A DNA stretch of 12,624 nucleotides from Bacteroidota bacterium (lineage in GTDB: Bacteria; Bacteroidota; Bacteroidia; Bacteroidales; GCA-2748055): contig JAAEOI010000542.1 in assembly GCA_024244665.1 (NCBI GenBank), forward strand, positions 1 through 12,624, in the 5' to 3' direction. Positions 5,065-12,624 of this stretch are shown here, piece by piece (positions within the stretch are counted from its first letter, which is position 1; every line of letters begins with the position of its first letter). Both the position numbers and the translations under genes were made by a program. The notes below the pieces were generated by a model, which was not told where the DNA came from, ran no database searches, and saw only the letters and a list, made by a program, of their open reading frames with translations.

Positions 5065-6660
5065 ATGAAGCAGTATATGTCACATATAACACGGTTGAAT
5101 TCTCTGATCCTACTGTTTTGTTTACTCCTCACCCTGGCATTCCAGGCCCGGGCCCAGGATGATTCTATCAGGGTGGATGAACTCCTGATCAGGGATACGA
5201 TTGGACTGGAAATTCACGGACCCACCAATGATGTAACCTTCCACATGAACGGAATAGTATTCCTTTCCAATACGAAATTTCATCAGAATATGCTTCCCGA
5301 TCACATCACCTTCGGGCAGATCACATCCTATTTTGTTCCCCTGGAATATATCGCACTGGAGAGCAGCAGACCGCTGTTCAGTAATGATCCCTTCCCCTAC
5401 TCCCCTGCCGGGACCGCCTATTCAAGGGACTTCCAGACTGTCTATTTCACAAAAAGAGTAGAGATTACTGGCAAAAGAATGCCGGAAAAGATCTTCGAGG
5501 CCAACATCATAAACGGTGAGGTCACCACCTTTAACCAGCTACCCTTTACCGCGGGCCCAACCAGGTTCATGCATCCGGCCATCTCAACTAACGGAGAGTT
5601 TATGATCATGGCAACAGATCTTACCCCGTCGAGCGGGGGACTGGATCTCTTTATTTCCAGGAAAAACAAAAGTGGATGGATGACCCCGATCTCTCTCGGA
5701 TCGGAAATCAATACCAGCGGCCATGAGTTTTATCCCTTTCTGGACCAGCACAATAACCTCTTTTTCTCCTCATCGGGCCATCTGGGGTACGGGGGTTATG
5801 ATATCTATGTCTGCTTTTTTAACGGGGACGGCTGGGACAAACCCCAGAACCTGACCGATTTTGTGAACACTGAAAAAGATGAGATAGGCTTCTCCATCCA
5901 CCCGGGCAGGAAGCTCGCTGTGTTCTCATCGGATGGTGATGAGAGGGAGATGAGTCAGGAGGTACTCAGGCTGAGCCTGAACAATAGTGCCTTTATCGTT
6001 GCAGGAATCGACACAAAAAATCAGGATATTTCGCTCCTCCTGGAAGATATGCTTCAATCGGGCTATACCTCTGCAAAATTTGGGGCAGCCTCTGAACTGG
6101 AGGTTGAGGCCGGGTTCAGCCTGACCGCACTACCCCTGATCAGTGAGAATGAACCTGAACCCGAACCTGAACCCGAACCCGAACCCGAACCTGAACCAGA
6201 ACCCGAACCAGAACCAGAACCCGAACCGGAACAGGAACCGGAACAGGAACAGGAGCCGGAGCTGGAGCCGGAGCTGGAGCCGGAGCTGGAAATAATTGTG
6301 CCTGTGGTGGCACCCGTAATAGAGGAACCGGAACCAGAACCCATCCAGGTGGTAGCAGAAACGGAACCAGAATCAGAGCAGGTACCGGTAAGCGATCCAA
6401 ACCAGCTTGTATTCAGGGTGCAGATCATTTCAAATTCCAAAGCCCGCAGTCAGCCGTCGGTGACCATCTCCGGATCAACTCACCCCACATGGGAATACTA
6501 CTACAAAGGTGCATACCGGGTTACCGTGGGTGAGTTTACTGTTCTTCAGGATGCTCTCTCTTTCCGTACGAGTTGCAAGTCTTCAGGCTATAACCAGGCT
6601 TTTGTTGCCGCCTTCAGAGGCAGTGAGAGGGAGATCGACCCTTCAGTTTTTAGAAGATAG
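5065..6660 (+). CDS. periplasmic PD40-repeat protein with (Glu-Pro)n spacer and C-terminal SPOR-like domain
   Basis: A 531-residue exported protein. A signal peptide ends at QARA-QDD (about residue 30). Residues 110-300 hold WD40/TolB-like PD40 repeats, seen as [12 protein letters not shown] ... [23 protein letters not shown] ... GGYDIYV and [19 protein letters not shown], which predict a beta-propeller. Residues 363-408 are 23 Glu-X dipeptides (X = Pro, then Gln or Leu), followed by another acidic Pro-rich stretch to about 446. Residues 447-520 (VFRVQIIS ... [20 protein letters not shown] ... [10 protein letters not shown]) look like a SPOR domain, which binds denuded peptidoglycan glycan strands. 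PorP partners normally end in an OmpA-like domain, so this is an unusual ending. The gene lies 12 bp after the PorP/SprF-like gene. The TTG at 5059 is a less likely start than ATG 5065. The PD40 and spacer calls are firm; SPOR is probable. Confidence 0.83.
   Translation: MKQYMSHITRLNSLILLFCLLLTLAFQARAQDDSIRVDELLIRDTIGLEIHGPTNDVTFHMNGIVFLSNTKFHQNMLPDHITFGQITSYFVPLEYIALESSRPLFSNDPFPYSPAGTAYSRDFQTVYFTKRVEITGKRMPEKIFEANIINGEVTTFNQLPFTAGPTRFMHPAISTNGEFMIMATDLTPSSGGLDLFISRKNKSGWMTPISLGSEINTSGHEFYPFLDQHNNLFFSSSGHLGYGGYDIYVCFFNGDGWDKPQNLTDFVNTEKDEIGFSIHPGRKLAVFSSDGDEREMSQEVLRLSLNNSAFIVAGIDTKNQDISLLLEDMLQSGYTSAKFGAASELEVEAGFSLTALPLISENEPEPEPEPEPEPEPEPEPEPEPEPEPEQEPEQEQEPELEPELEPELEIIVPVVAPVIEEPEPEPIQVVAETEPESEQVPVSDPNQLVFRVQIISNSKARSQPSVTISGSTHPTWEYYYKGAYRVTVGEFTVLQDALSFRTSCKSSGYNQAFVAAFRGSEREIDPSVFRR
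6151..6288 (+). repeat. hexanucleotide tandem repeat encoding (Glu-Pro/Gln/Leu)n
   Basis: Twenty-three in-frame six-base units, mostly GAACCN, encode Glu-Pro thirteen times in a row and then mixed Glu-Gln, Glu-Pro and Glu-Leu. Near the 3' end a 12-base unit (GAGCCGGAGCTG) is repeated three times. The block lies within the PD40/SPOR gene and forms an acidic, probably extended spacer. Repeats of this kind can change length by slippage without breaking the frame, since the unit is six bases. Confidence 0.95.
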
Positions 6661-6671
6661 TCACGAAAAAT

Positions 6672-7292
6672 ATGCTAACTGTTGTTGAACACCCCCTGAT
6701 CCAGCACAAACTTACGCTGATACGGAAGAAGGAGACCGGAACAAAAGATTTCAGAGAGAACCTGGATGAAATTGCCGGATTGATGGCCTATGAAATCACC
6801 AGGGACCTTCCAGTCCGAGAGCTTGAGATCGAAACCCCCCTGCAAAAATGTACCACCTGGGAACTGGCCAGGGAGGTTGTCCTGGTACCGGTGCTACGGG
6901 CAGGACTTGGTATGGTTGACGGCATCACCAACCTGATCCCCACTGCTAAAGTAGGGCACGTGGGCTTGTACAGGGATCACAAAACTCTTGAACCAATGAA
7001 CTATTATGCAAAGTTCCCGGGAAACGTCGGGGAGGCTGTTGTCATGGTCCTGGATCCAATGCTTGCAACAGGTGGAAGTGCAAGTTCGGCAATCAGCACA
7101 CTGAAAAAAGAGGGAGCCCGGTTTATCAAACTGGTCTGCATTGTCGGTTCACCGGAAGGTGTTAAGAGGATTGTAACAGATCATCCCGAGGTTGACATCT
7201 ACCTTGCATCCCTGGATGAAGGGCTCAATGAACTGGGTTACATCATTCCGGGCCTGGGTGATGCAGGCGACAGGCTTTTCGGGACAAAATAG
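6672..7292 (+). CDS. upp: uracil phosphoribosyltransferase
   Basis: Cytosolic pyrimidine-salvage enzyme that joins uracil to PRPP to give UMP and pyrophosphate. At 206 residues it has the standard family length. The PRPP-binding loop [14 protein letters not shown] (124-137) is intact, as are the [13 protein letters not shown] block (72-84), the [11 protein letters not shown] region (98-108) and the uracil-recognition C-terminus [17 protein letters not shown] (189-205). The start ATG lies 11 bp after the stop of the PD40/SPOR gene, with an A-rich stretch in front, typical of Bacteroidota initiation regions. This spacing suggests readthrough transcription from the envelope gene cluster. The 163 bp after it (7293-7455) hold no gene, and I see no convincing terminator there. 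Confidence 0.97.
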   Translation: MLTVVEHPLIQHKLTLIRKKETGTKDFRENLDEIAGLMAYEITRDLPVRELEIETPLQKCTTWELAREVVLVPVLRAGLGMVDGITNLIPTAKVGHVGLYRDHKTLEPMNYYAKFPGNVGEAVVMVLDPMLATGGSASSAISTLKKEGARFIKLVCIVGSPEGVKRIVTDHPEVDIYLASLDEGLNELGYIIPGLGDAGDRLFGTK

Positions 7293-7455
7293 TTTAACAT
7301 AAATGCTGTTTTTGCCCAGGAGGGAACTGAAATGAAATGATAGTGGATGATCTACCTTTCGGAAGATGGAGCCAATTTTTGTTGGATAAACCCCGGCAGA
7401 TAAGATTGACTTCTGATCATTTTTGTTTTACATTTACTCTATACCCTTGAAAATT

Positions 7456-8241
7456 ATGAGTAAAAAAAACAAAATTGACAAGAAGCTCTATTTCGAAGAA
7501 CTTGAGCAGTTGCAGCTTGAACTGGTTAAACTTCATGAGTGGGTAAAGGCTGAAGGCTTGCGGGTGGTGGTAATTTTTGAGGGAAGGGATGCAGCAGGGA
7601 AGGGAGGAGTGATCAAAAGGATTACCCAGCGCCTGAATCCCAGGATCGCACGGGTGGTGGCTCTGGGCGTTCCTACCGAAAAAGAGAAAACCCAGTGGTA
7701 CTTTCAGCGTTACGTGGCACATCTCCCTTCAAAAGGAGAGATCGTCCTGTTGGACCGGAGCTGGTACAATCGTGCAGGAGTTGAACAGGTGATGGGTTTT
7801 TGCAGCGATGATGAGTACTGGGAATTTCTTCGTTCCTGCCCACGTTTTGAGGAGATGTTGATCCATTCGGGAATTATCCTTATTAAATACTGGTTCTCGG
7901 TCAGCGATGAGGAGCAGGAGCACAGGTTTAGTGAACGCATTAAGGACCCCCTGAAAAGGTGGAAATTCAGCGATATGGATCTCGAATCGAGGAGCAAATG
8001 GATCGAGTACAGCAGGGCAAAGGATGAAATGTTTGCCTATACAGACACAAAAATATCCCCCTGGTTTGTGGTTAATGCAGACAACAAAAGAAAAGCCAGG
8101 CTCAACTGCATCCACCATCTGCTGACCCTGATTCCATATAGTGAAATCAAACATAAAAAAATACAACTCCCACCCATAAATATGGATGGCTACGTAAGGC
8201 CTCCCTTGTCGGACCAGACCTTCATCCCAGAGAAATACTGA
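7456..8241 (+). CDS. ppk2: polyphosphate kinase 2 (PPK2)
   Basis: Encodes a 261-residue PPK2-family nucleotide kinase, which transfers phosphate between inorganic polyphosphate and nucleoside mono- or diphosphates in the cytosol. The Walker A motif GRDAAGKGG (43-51), the Walker B region LLDRSWYNRAG (98-108) and the lid region FSERIKDPLKRWKFSDMD (158-175) are complete. The length and the sequence around GVPTEKEKTQWYFQRYVAHLP fit single-domain PPK2 enzymes, probably of the class I type that act on nucleoside diphosphates, though class cannot be fixed by eye. The frame is open from a TTG at 7423, but the ATG at 7456 begins a basic N-terminus (MSKKNKIDKK) typical of the family. No clear promoter was identified in the 163-bp gap. 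The link with upp through nucleotide pools is a weak inference. Confidence 0.95.
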   Translation: MSKKNKIDKKLYFEELEQLQLELVKLHEWVKAEGLRVVVIFEGRDAAGKGGVIKRITQRLNPRIARVVALGVPTEKEKTQWYFQRYVAHLPSKGEIVLLDRSWYNRAGVEQVMGFCSDDEYWEFLRSCPRFEEMLIHSGIILIKYWFSVSDEEQEHRFSERIKDPLKRWKFSDMDLESRSKWIEYSRAKDEMFAYTDTKISPWFVVNADNKRKARLNCIHHLLTLIPYSEIKHKKIQLPPINMDGYVRPPLSDQTFIPEKY

Positions 8242-8301
8242 CTTTCCGGGACAGTTTTTTTGTACATTGCTCCACGCAAACCTTTAAAGAGCAACGTACT
8301 C

Positions 8302-8955
8302 ATGAAAACAATTTTTAAACCTGCCATTTTTCTTTCCCTTGCCTTTTGCCTGCTTGCCTTCAAAACAGACAAGGAGATAAAGTTATTCAACGGAGACAAC
8401 CTCGATAACTGGAACATCTTTGTCAGTTCATCTGATGTTGAGCCGGGTGATCTGTTCTGGGTGGAGGACGGCATCATCAATACCGCAGGAAAACCCGACG
8501 GTTATATCCGTACAAAAGAAACCTACAACAACTTCAAGCTTCATGTGGAGTGGCGGTGGACCGAAGAGCCTACCAACAGTGGTGTGCTGATCCATGTTAC
8601 GGGAGAAGATATGATCTGGCCCCTGGCCATTGAGTGCCAGCTCAAGACCGGTAATGCCGGGGATGTGGTCCTTATCGGAGAAGGATCAGGCATCACCGTC
8701 AAAGATTCCAGCTACCTGATTGGCCCGGGAGAGAGCAGGTATAAGGTCCTTCCTAAATTCGAAGAGGTGAGCGAAAAACCTGTGGGTGAATGGAACAGCT
8801 ACGACATAACCTCCCTGGACGGTAAGCTGGAGGCATTTGTAAACGGTGTACTTCAGCATACAGGAACCGCGATGACCCTCACCGAAGGGAACATCCTTCT
8901 GCAATCGGAAGGGTCACCCATGCAGTTCAGGAATATCTACCTGGAAGAATTATAG
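8302..8955 (+). CDS. secreted DUF1080 (3-keto-disaccharide hydrolase-like) protein
   Basis: A 217-residue protein with a signal peptide (hydrophobic residues 4-20) and a single DUF1080 domain, a concanavalin-like beta-sandwich. Family features seen are IKLFNGDNLDNWNIF (26-40), LFWVEDGIINTAG (51-63), GYIRTKETYNNFKLHVEWRW (67-86), NSGVLIHV (92-99), the IECQLK motif (110-115), EWNSYDI and a final PMQFRNIYLEEL. Members of this family include 3-keto-glycoside hydrolases and lyases, and many are uncharacterised; the substrate is unknown here. No Cys follows the signal in lipobox position, so export to the periplasm or beyond is expected. The ATG at 8302 is chosen over earlier in-frame starts because it leads directly into the signal peptide. 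The gene converges on the M28 peptidase with only 3 bp between stop codons. Confidence 0.9.
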   Translation: MKTIFKPAIFLSLAFCLLAFKTDKEIKLFNGDNLDNWNIFVSSSDVEPGDLFWVEDGIINTAGKPDGYIRTKETYNNFKLHVEWRWTEEPTNSGVLIHVTGEDMIWPLAIECQLKTGNAGDVVLIGEGSGITVKDSSYLIGPGESRYKVLPKFEEVSEKPVGEWNSYDITSLDGKLEAFVNGVLQHTGTAMTLTEGNILLQSEGSPMQFRNIYLEEL

Positions 8956-8958
8956 ATT

Positions 8959-10563
8959 TTACCAGGTAGACATGGGATTGTCCACTTCAATGGGCTCACC
9001 GTAGTCGGCCACATTGTACCCTGCTTTATAGGATAAGCGGGTCATTTTCAGGAATTTGTCATAATCGATCAGCTTCAGTTCATCGGTGACCTTGTGGTAA
9101 TCCTTGTGTGTCCCTGTTGAATAGTAGAGCACAGGAATATCCTTCCTGGCAAAATTGATGTGGTCGCTCCGGTAGAAATAGCGCTCCGGATGGCTCAGGT
9201 CATTGAACTCGTAATTACCCACCATCTCCATCTCCTCCAGGCTCTCCCTGTTGATCTCCATAAGGACCTTGCTTTGCAGTCCGCCGATCACCTTCACAGT
9301 ATCACCTCCCACAATGGTAAGTCCGTCGTGGCCATTCAGATCATCCTCGTTGTTTTTTGTGCGCCCCACCATATCCAGGTTGATCACAGCTGCAATCTTC
9401 TGCTTTGGCACCAGCGGGTGGTCGGAAAAGTACTTTGATCCAAACAAGCCGATCTCCTCTGCAGAGACCCATAGGATCCCCACGCTCCTTGCAGGGCGCT
9501 TCTTCTCCTTCATAAAGGCTTCAGCAATTTCAATCAGGGCAACTGTACCCGAGGCGTTGTCATCAGCACCGTTGTATACCCCACCGTTCCCGTCGGTCCC
9601 AACATGGTCGTAATGTGCCACATAGATCACCACCTCATCCTTCAGTTCAGGATCACTTCCTTCAATCAGGCCAAAAACATTGGAAACCACAATATCTTTA
9701 ACCTGCATGTTCATTTCGATCCGGATATCCACGCTGTCCAGGGCGAAAGATTTGGGAGTGAGGCTTTTTTCAATCTCCATTTGAAGATCCTTCAGGTTTT
9801 CACCGCTACCTGCCAGCAGCTGATCCGCCACTCTCGTGTTGATGAAAACAATACTGGGATTCCTTTTGAACCTGCTCCCGCTGTTCTCTCCCTTCATTCT
9901 CCTGCTCCTTCCCATGGAATTTGCAATCCCTGGAATGGCCTCCTCAACAGAATTATAACCAGATTTGGGATCCTGCACAATCAATACAGTCTTAGGCATA
10001 TTCTCATAAAGCGCCGCCATTTTAACCTGCATGCCCCTAAAACTATTGCCCCCCTCATCCCAGGGCGCCCCGTTCATGATCAATACAATTTTTCCGGAGA
10101 TATCGATGTCCGCCAGGTCGTTGTAATTCTTCTCTTCGCTTGTGATCCCGTACCCGGCAAATACCACCTCTCCCTCCAGGGAAACATGATCTTCGCCTCC
10201 CAAAGAGAGCATGTAAAATGTATCCCGGTTGACCAGGTCAGGTTGTCCGGCCCTGCTGATGGTAATATGGCAGTTCTCCCTGTCGTAAGATTTCTCCTCA
10301 ATGGTGTAGTACTGGAAATATCCCTTCCCGGCATCAGCCTGTTCCAGTCCAAGCTGTTGAGCCTGGACACCCAGGTAGCGCGCAGCAACCTGCAGGCCCT
10401 GTTCACCGGTATTCCTTCCCTCCAGCTCATCGGAGGCAAGGAACTCCATATGCATTTTCAAGTCGTGACTGTTGATGGTATTAAGCCCTTTTTTTTGTCC
10501 GCTGACAGAAACAATAGTGATAGATAAAAATAATATAACAATGTTTATTTGCTTAGATCTCAT
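8959..10563 (-). CDS. secreted M28 family zinc metallopeptidase with PA-type insert
   Basis: A 534-residue exported peptidase. The signal peptide spans about residues 1-22 (hydrophobic INIVILFLSITIVSV). The N-terminal region contains HMEFLASDELEGRNTGEQG (38-56), common in M28 enzymes of Bacteroidota, and a PA-like insert around 132-260 (NDLADIDISGKIVLI). The co-catalytic zinc site is complete: His317 in AHYDH, Asp334 in GADDNASG, Glu369/Glu370 in SAEEIGLFG (general base and ligand), Asp397 in NLDMVGR and His490 near the C-terminus (HKDYHKVTDE). The family acts as aminopeptidases or carboxypeptidases on peptides; specificity is not predictable here. The frame opens from a GTG at 10611, but the ATG at 10563 sits right before the signal peptide and is preferred. 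The gene is divergent from pgi and convergent with the DUF1080 gene, so it is probably monocistronic. Confidence 0.94.
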   Translation of the reverse strand: MRSKQINIVILFLSITIVSVSGQKKGLNTINSHDLKMHMEFLASDELEGRNTGEQGLQVAARYLGVQAQQLGLEQADAGKGYFQYYTIEEKSYDRENCHITISRAGQPDLVNRDTFYMLSLGGEDHVSLEGEVVFAGYGITSEEKNYNDLADIDISGKIVLIMNGAPWDEGGNSFRGMQVKMAALYENMPKTVLIVQDPKSGYNSVEEAIPGIANSMGRSRRMKGENSGSRFKRNPSIVFINTRVADQLLAGSGENLKDLQMEIEKSLTPKSFALDSVDIRIEMNMQVKDIVVSNVFGLIEGSDPELKDEVVIYVAHYDHVGTDGNGGVYNGADDNASGTVALIEIAEAFMKEKKRPARSVGILWVSAEEIGLFGSKYFSDHPLVPKQKIAAVINLDMVGRTKNNEDDLNGHDGLTIVGGDTVKVIGGLQSKVLMEINRESLEEMEMVGNYEFNDLSHPERYFYRSDHINFARKDIPVLYYSTGTHKDYHKVTDELKLIDYDKFLKMTRLSYKAGYNVADYGEPIEVDNPMSTW

Positions 10564-10638
10564 GGAGTAAGGGAATTGTTTATTATAGGTTTGAACTCCG
10601 AAAAAACACACTTTAAGCTAATATAGGGATTATATCTT

Positions 10639-10646
10639 TACTTTTG
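10639..10646 (+). promoter_or_regulatory. candidate -7 promoter element of pgi (TACTTTTG)
   Basis: TACTTTTG matches the Bacteroidota TAnnTTTG element exactly and lies 31 bp before the pgi ATG, giving a leader of about 25 nt. The -33 half is weak: a TTTA lies 23 bp upstream. It sits in the 114-bp gap between the divergent M28 and pgi genes. Confidence 0.42.
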
Positions 10647-10677
10647 TCCAGACTAATTTTCGAATAAAAACAGAGAT

Positions 10678-12012
10678 ATGAAACTGGATATATCACGGGT
10701 ATATGACTTTATCTCCCCTGATTCCATCGGGGGAATGGAAAAGGAGACCATCAAAGCTATGAGGGTACTTCATGAAGGAAGCGGGGCAGGTAATGATTAC
10801 CTGGGATGGCTGAACCTTCCCAATGAGATTACTGACCGGGAGCTGGATGAGATTGAAGAAGCGGCCCTCAGCCTGAGGGAGAAGAGTGATCTCCTCGTTG
10901 TGGTGGGGATCGGGGGATCCTACCTGGGCGCCAGGGCAGTAAATGATGCCATGGCCGACAATTTTGCCCACCTGAAAAATGAGGGAGGCGCGCCACACAT
11001 GCTTTTTGCCGGTCACAACATCGGGGAAGATTACATGCACGAATTGATGAAGCTGCTTGATGAAAAAAGCTATTCAATCGTGGTCATCTCAAAATCGGGA
11101 ACCACCACTGAACCGGCCATTGCATTTCGTCTTCTCAAGGATCATCTGGAAGCCAGGGTAGGTGCAGAAGAAGCAGGGAAACGGATTATCGCAGTTACGG
11201 ATCAGAGCAAAGGTGCATTAAGGCAGCTTGCCGATGAAAAGGGATACCGAAGCTTTGTGATCCCCGATAACGTGGGCGGAAGATTCTCAGTCCTCACACC
11301 CGTGGGACTCATCCCGCTGGCTGTTTGCGGAGTAGATATCCGCCAGCTTGTAAAAGGTGCCAGAGAGATGCAGGATACATGCGGAACGGATGTCCCCTTT
11401 GATGAGAATCCTGCTGCTCTCTATGCTGCCACCAGGAACGTGCTCTACCGTTCGGGGAAAAAGATTGAGATCCTGGTTAACTACAATAGTAAACTTCACT
11501 ATGTTGCTGAATGGTGGAAGCAGTTGTATGGTGAAAGTGAAGGAAAAGAGGGGAAAGGTATCTATCCGTCATCGGTCGATAACTCATCCGACCTGCATTC
11601 CATGGGGCAGTATATCCAGGAGGGAGAGCGGATCCTTTTTGAAACGGTCCTCAGTGTGGAAGAGACAAAACACAAAGTGCTTGTCCCTGAGGATGAAGCA
11701 AACCTCGACACCCTGAACTACCTGAAAGGTGAGAAAATCGACCACGTGAACAAGATGGCTGAGCTGGGTACCACCCTGGCCCACCTGGATGGCGGGGTAC
11801 CCAATATGCGGATCACCGTGCCGCGCCTGGATGAATTCCACCTGGGCGAATTGCTCTATTTCTTTGAAAGCGCCTGTGCGATCAGCGGCTATATGCTGGG
11901 AATCAATCCATTTAATCAGCCCGGAGTTGAAGCTTACAAAAAGAATATGTTTGCCCTGCTGGGGAAACCAGGATTTGAAAAAGAAACTGTCAGGATTAAA
12001 TCCAGGATATAA
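10678..12012 (+). CDS. pgi: glucose-6-phosphate isomerase
   Basis: Cytosolic glycolytic enzyme interconverting glucose 6-phosphate and fructose 6-phosphate. It has 444 residues, the short form typical of Bacillus- and Bacteroidota-type enzymes, versus about 550 in Escherichia coli. The two SIS sugar-phosphate domains are evident: [14 protein letters not shown] (75-88) and [11 protein letters not shown] (136-146). The signature regions [12 protein letters not shown] (200-211) and [14 protein letters not shown] (284-297), with the catalytic Glu at 286/288, are present. So are His307 in HSMGQY and Lys421 in [10 protein letters not shown]. The ATG follows a promoter-like TACTTTTG by 31 bp, and a strong intrinsic terminator lies 27 bp after the stop, so it is likely a single-gene unit. 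No anomalies were seen. Confidence 0.98.
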   Translation: MKLDISRVYDFISPDSIGGMEKETIKAMRVLHEGSGAGNDYLGWLNLPNEITDRELDEIEEAALSLREKSDLLVVVGIGGSYLGARAVNDAMADNFAHLKNEGGAPHMLFAGHNIGEDYMHELMKLLDEKSYSIVVISKSGTTTEPAIAFRLLKDHLEARVGAEEAGKRIIAVTDQSKGALRQLADEKGYRSFVIPDNVGGRFSVLTPVGLIPLAVCGVDIRQLVKGAREMQDTCGTDVPFDENPAALYAATRNVLYRSGKKIEILVNYNSKLHYVAEWWKQLYGESEGKEGKGIYPSSVDNSSDLHSMGQYIQEGERILFETVLSVEETKHKVLVPEDEANLDTLNYLKGEKIDHVNKMAELGTTLAHLDGGVPNMRITVPRLDEFHLGELLYFFESACAISGYMLGINPFNQPGVEAYKKNMFALLGKPGFEKETVRIKSRI

Positions 12013-12039
12013 ACAAAACTAAAGTCATGATGTTAAAGG

Positions 12040-12065
12040 ACCGGGGATCTTCCCCGGTTTTTTTT
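12040..12065 (+). terminator. intrinsic terminator of pgi
   Basis: ACCGGGGA (12040-12047) and TCCCCGGT (12051-12058) form an uninterrupted 8-bp GC-rich stem with a 3-base loop, followed by eight T residues (12058-12065, the first shared with the stem). It starts 27 bp after the pgi stop codon. It separates pgi from the transporter gene that starts only 10 bp further on, so that gene probably needs readthrough or its own promoter outside the motifs visible here. Confidence 0.93.
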
Positions 12066-12075
12066 ACCTCTGAAT

Positions 12076-12624
12076 ATGAATAATCTTTTTTCCCGGATCA
12101 ATTCCACCGTCAAAGGGACTATACTGGCATTTCTGGCCACTCTGGGAATGGCGAATGTATATATATTCTCAAAAGCAGCCCTGCTCGAGGTGAACTACTT
12201 CCAGTTCCAGTTTTACTGGTTCGGGTTTGCACTGATCTACATTGTACCATTCCTGGTCATTACAGGGATGATCAGGAAAATTCCACAACTGAGCCGCTCC
12301 TCAAACATTTCACTTGTGATCATCGGATTGCTGGAACTGGGATCCGCCACCATGCTCTTCCTGGCCATTCAATTGTCAGATAATCCCACCACGATCTCCT
12401 TTCTATCCAACCTCACCCCCATCTTTGTCACCATCCTTGGAATCAAATTCCTGGGGGAACGTTTCAACGCGGTGGAGGCAGTCGGAATCGTTCTCACCAT
12501 TGGGGGAGTGATCCTTATTTCCTATTCCCGGGACACAAGCATCAGCGAATTTTTTGGCAAGGGATCGGGCTGGATCCTGGTTTCATCACGGCCAAAAGTC
12601 GCATCAGGGATATTCACCCGGGCA
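12076..12624 (+). CDS. EamA/DMT-family transporter, 3'-incomplete (possible frameshift near 12580)
   Basis: The window ends inside this gene; 183 codons are visible from the ATG at 12076. Five hydrophobic helices are clear (about 14-33, 45-65, 78-99, 107-126, 133-150), and the pattern SDNPTTISFLSNLTPIFVTI, then LGIKFLGERFNAVEAVGIVL (101-140) is the hallmark of the first EamA repeat. The family exports or imports small metabolites across the inner membrane; substrate is unknown. After residue 170 the reading frame turns unlike the family (SSRPKVASGIFTRA), whereas another frame from 12582 reads FITAKSRIRDIHPG, much like the usual start of the second repeat. This suggests an indel near 12580. 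No start other than the ATG at 12076 is needed. The gene starts 10 bp after the pgi terminator. Confidence 0.85.
   Translation, partial: MNNLFSRINSTVKGTILAFLATLGMANVYIFSKAALLEVNYFQFQFYWFGFALIYIVPFLVITGMIRKIPQLSRSSNISLVIIGLLELGSATMLFLAIQLSDNPTTISFLSNLTPIFVTILGIKFLGERFNAVEAVGIVLTIGGVILISYSRDTSISEFFGKGSGWILVSSRPKVASGIFTRA

Noticed and set aside
6063..6440. Ser-Gly repeat protein on the minus strand
   Set aside because: It is only the complement of the Glu-Pro hexamer repeat; it has no start context or domain outside the repeat.
7423..7455. Upstream TTG start for PPK2
   Set aside because: The extra residues (FYIYSIPLKI) are not typical of PPK2, and the ATG at 7456 starts the usual basic N-terminus.
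7293..7455. Possible terminator or small gene between upp and ppk2
   Set aside because: Scanned both strands; there is no stem followed by a T-run and no open frame with protein-like composition. TTTTTG and TACCCTTG are spaced too closely for a -33/-7 pair.
9604..10527. 307-codon open frame on the plus strand opposite the M28 peptidase
   Set aside because: It is antisense to a gene with a complete zinc site. Its translation is rich in His, Ile and Pro with no domain pattern, as expected from the complement of a coding gene.
10564..10611. Upstream GTG start for the M28 peptidase
   Set aside because: It would add 16 residues (CFFGVQTYNKQFPYS and the start) in front of a normal signal peptide that begins directly at the ATG at 10563.

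Overview
The window looks like a chromosomal segment of a Bacteroidota bacterium, probably Bacteroidales/Marinilabiliales-like. This rests on four things: a PorP/SprF-family outer-membrane protein beside a PD40-repeat periplasmic protein, many small Cys-anchored lipoproteins, the 444-residue form of glucose-6-phosphate isomerase, and promoter-like TAnnTTTG (-7) motifs upstream of several genes in place of sigma70-type boxes. No rRNA, tRNA, CRISPR array or transposase was seen. Assignments come from reading motifs by eye; no database search was run.

Layout. At 1-1352 a 30-bp palindrome is followed by a minus-strand BaiN/RdsA (HI0933-like) flavoprotein. The next ~520 bp (1353-1872) hold no intact gene, but carry what looks like the wreck of a minus-strand gene, including two out-of-frame scraps resembling the N-terminus of a GH2 glycosidase. 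From 1873 to 3467 come three minus-strand envelope genes: a lipoprotein, then two tandem small CxxCH heme-binding proteins overlapping by 4 bp. At 3570 the direction changes to a plus-strand run: lipoprotein, PorP/SprF-like beta-barrel, PD40/(Glu-Pro)n/SPOR protein, and uracil phosphoribosyltransferase (upp), with gaps of 49, 12 and 11 bp. Then come polyphosphate kinase 2 and a DUF1080 secreted glycan-related protein (plus), a convergent M28 metallopeptidase (minus), pgi (plus) with a strong intrinsic terminator, and the start of an EamA/DMT transporter that runs off the window and may contain a frameshift.

Functional reading. The region mixes housekeeping metabolism (upp, ppk2, pgi) with cell-envelope functions. 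The most notable unit is 3570-6660. A PorP/SprF-like barrel is encoded directly before a periplasmic beta-propeller-type protein whose C-terminus looks like a peptidoglycan-binding SPOR domain, reached through a 46-residue (Glu-Pro/Gln/Leu) spacer. In known type IX secretion and gliding systems the PorP-associated PD40 protein (PorE type) uses an OmpA-like domain to bind peptidoglycan, so this may be an alternative wall-anchoring design. The tandem heme proteins, which share two extra cysteines outside the heme motif, are the second point of interest.
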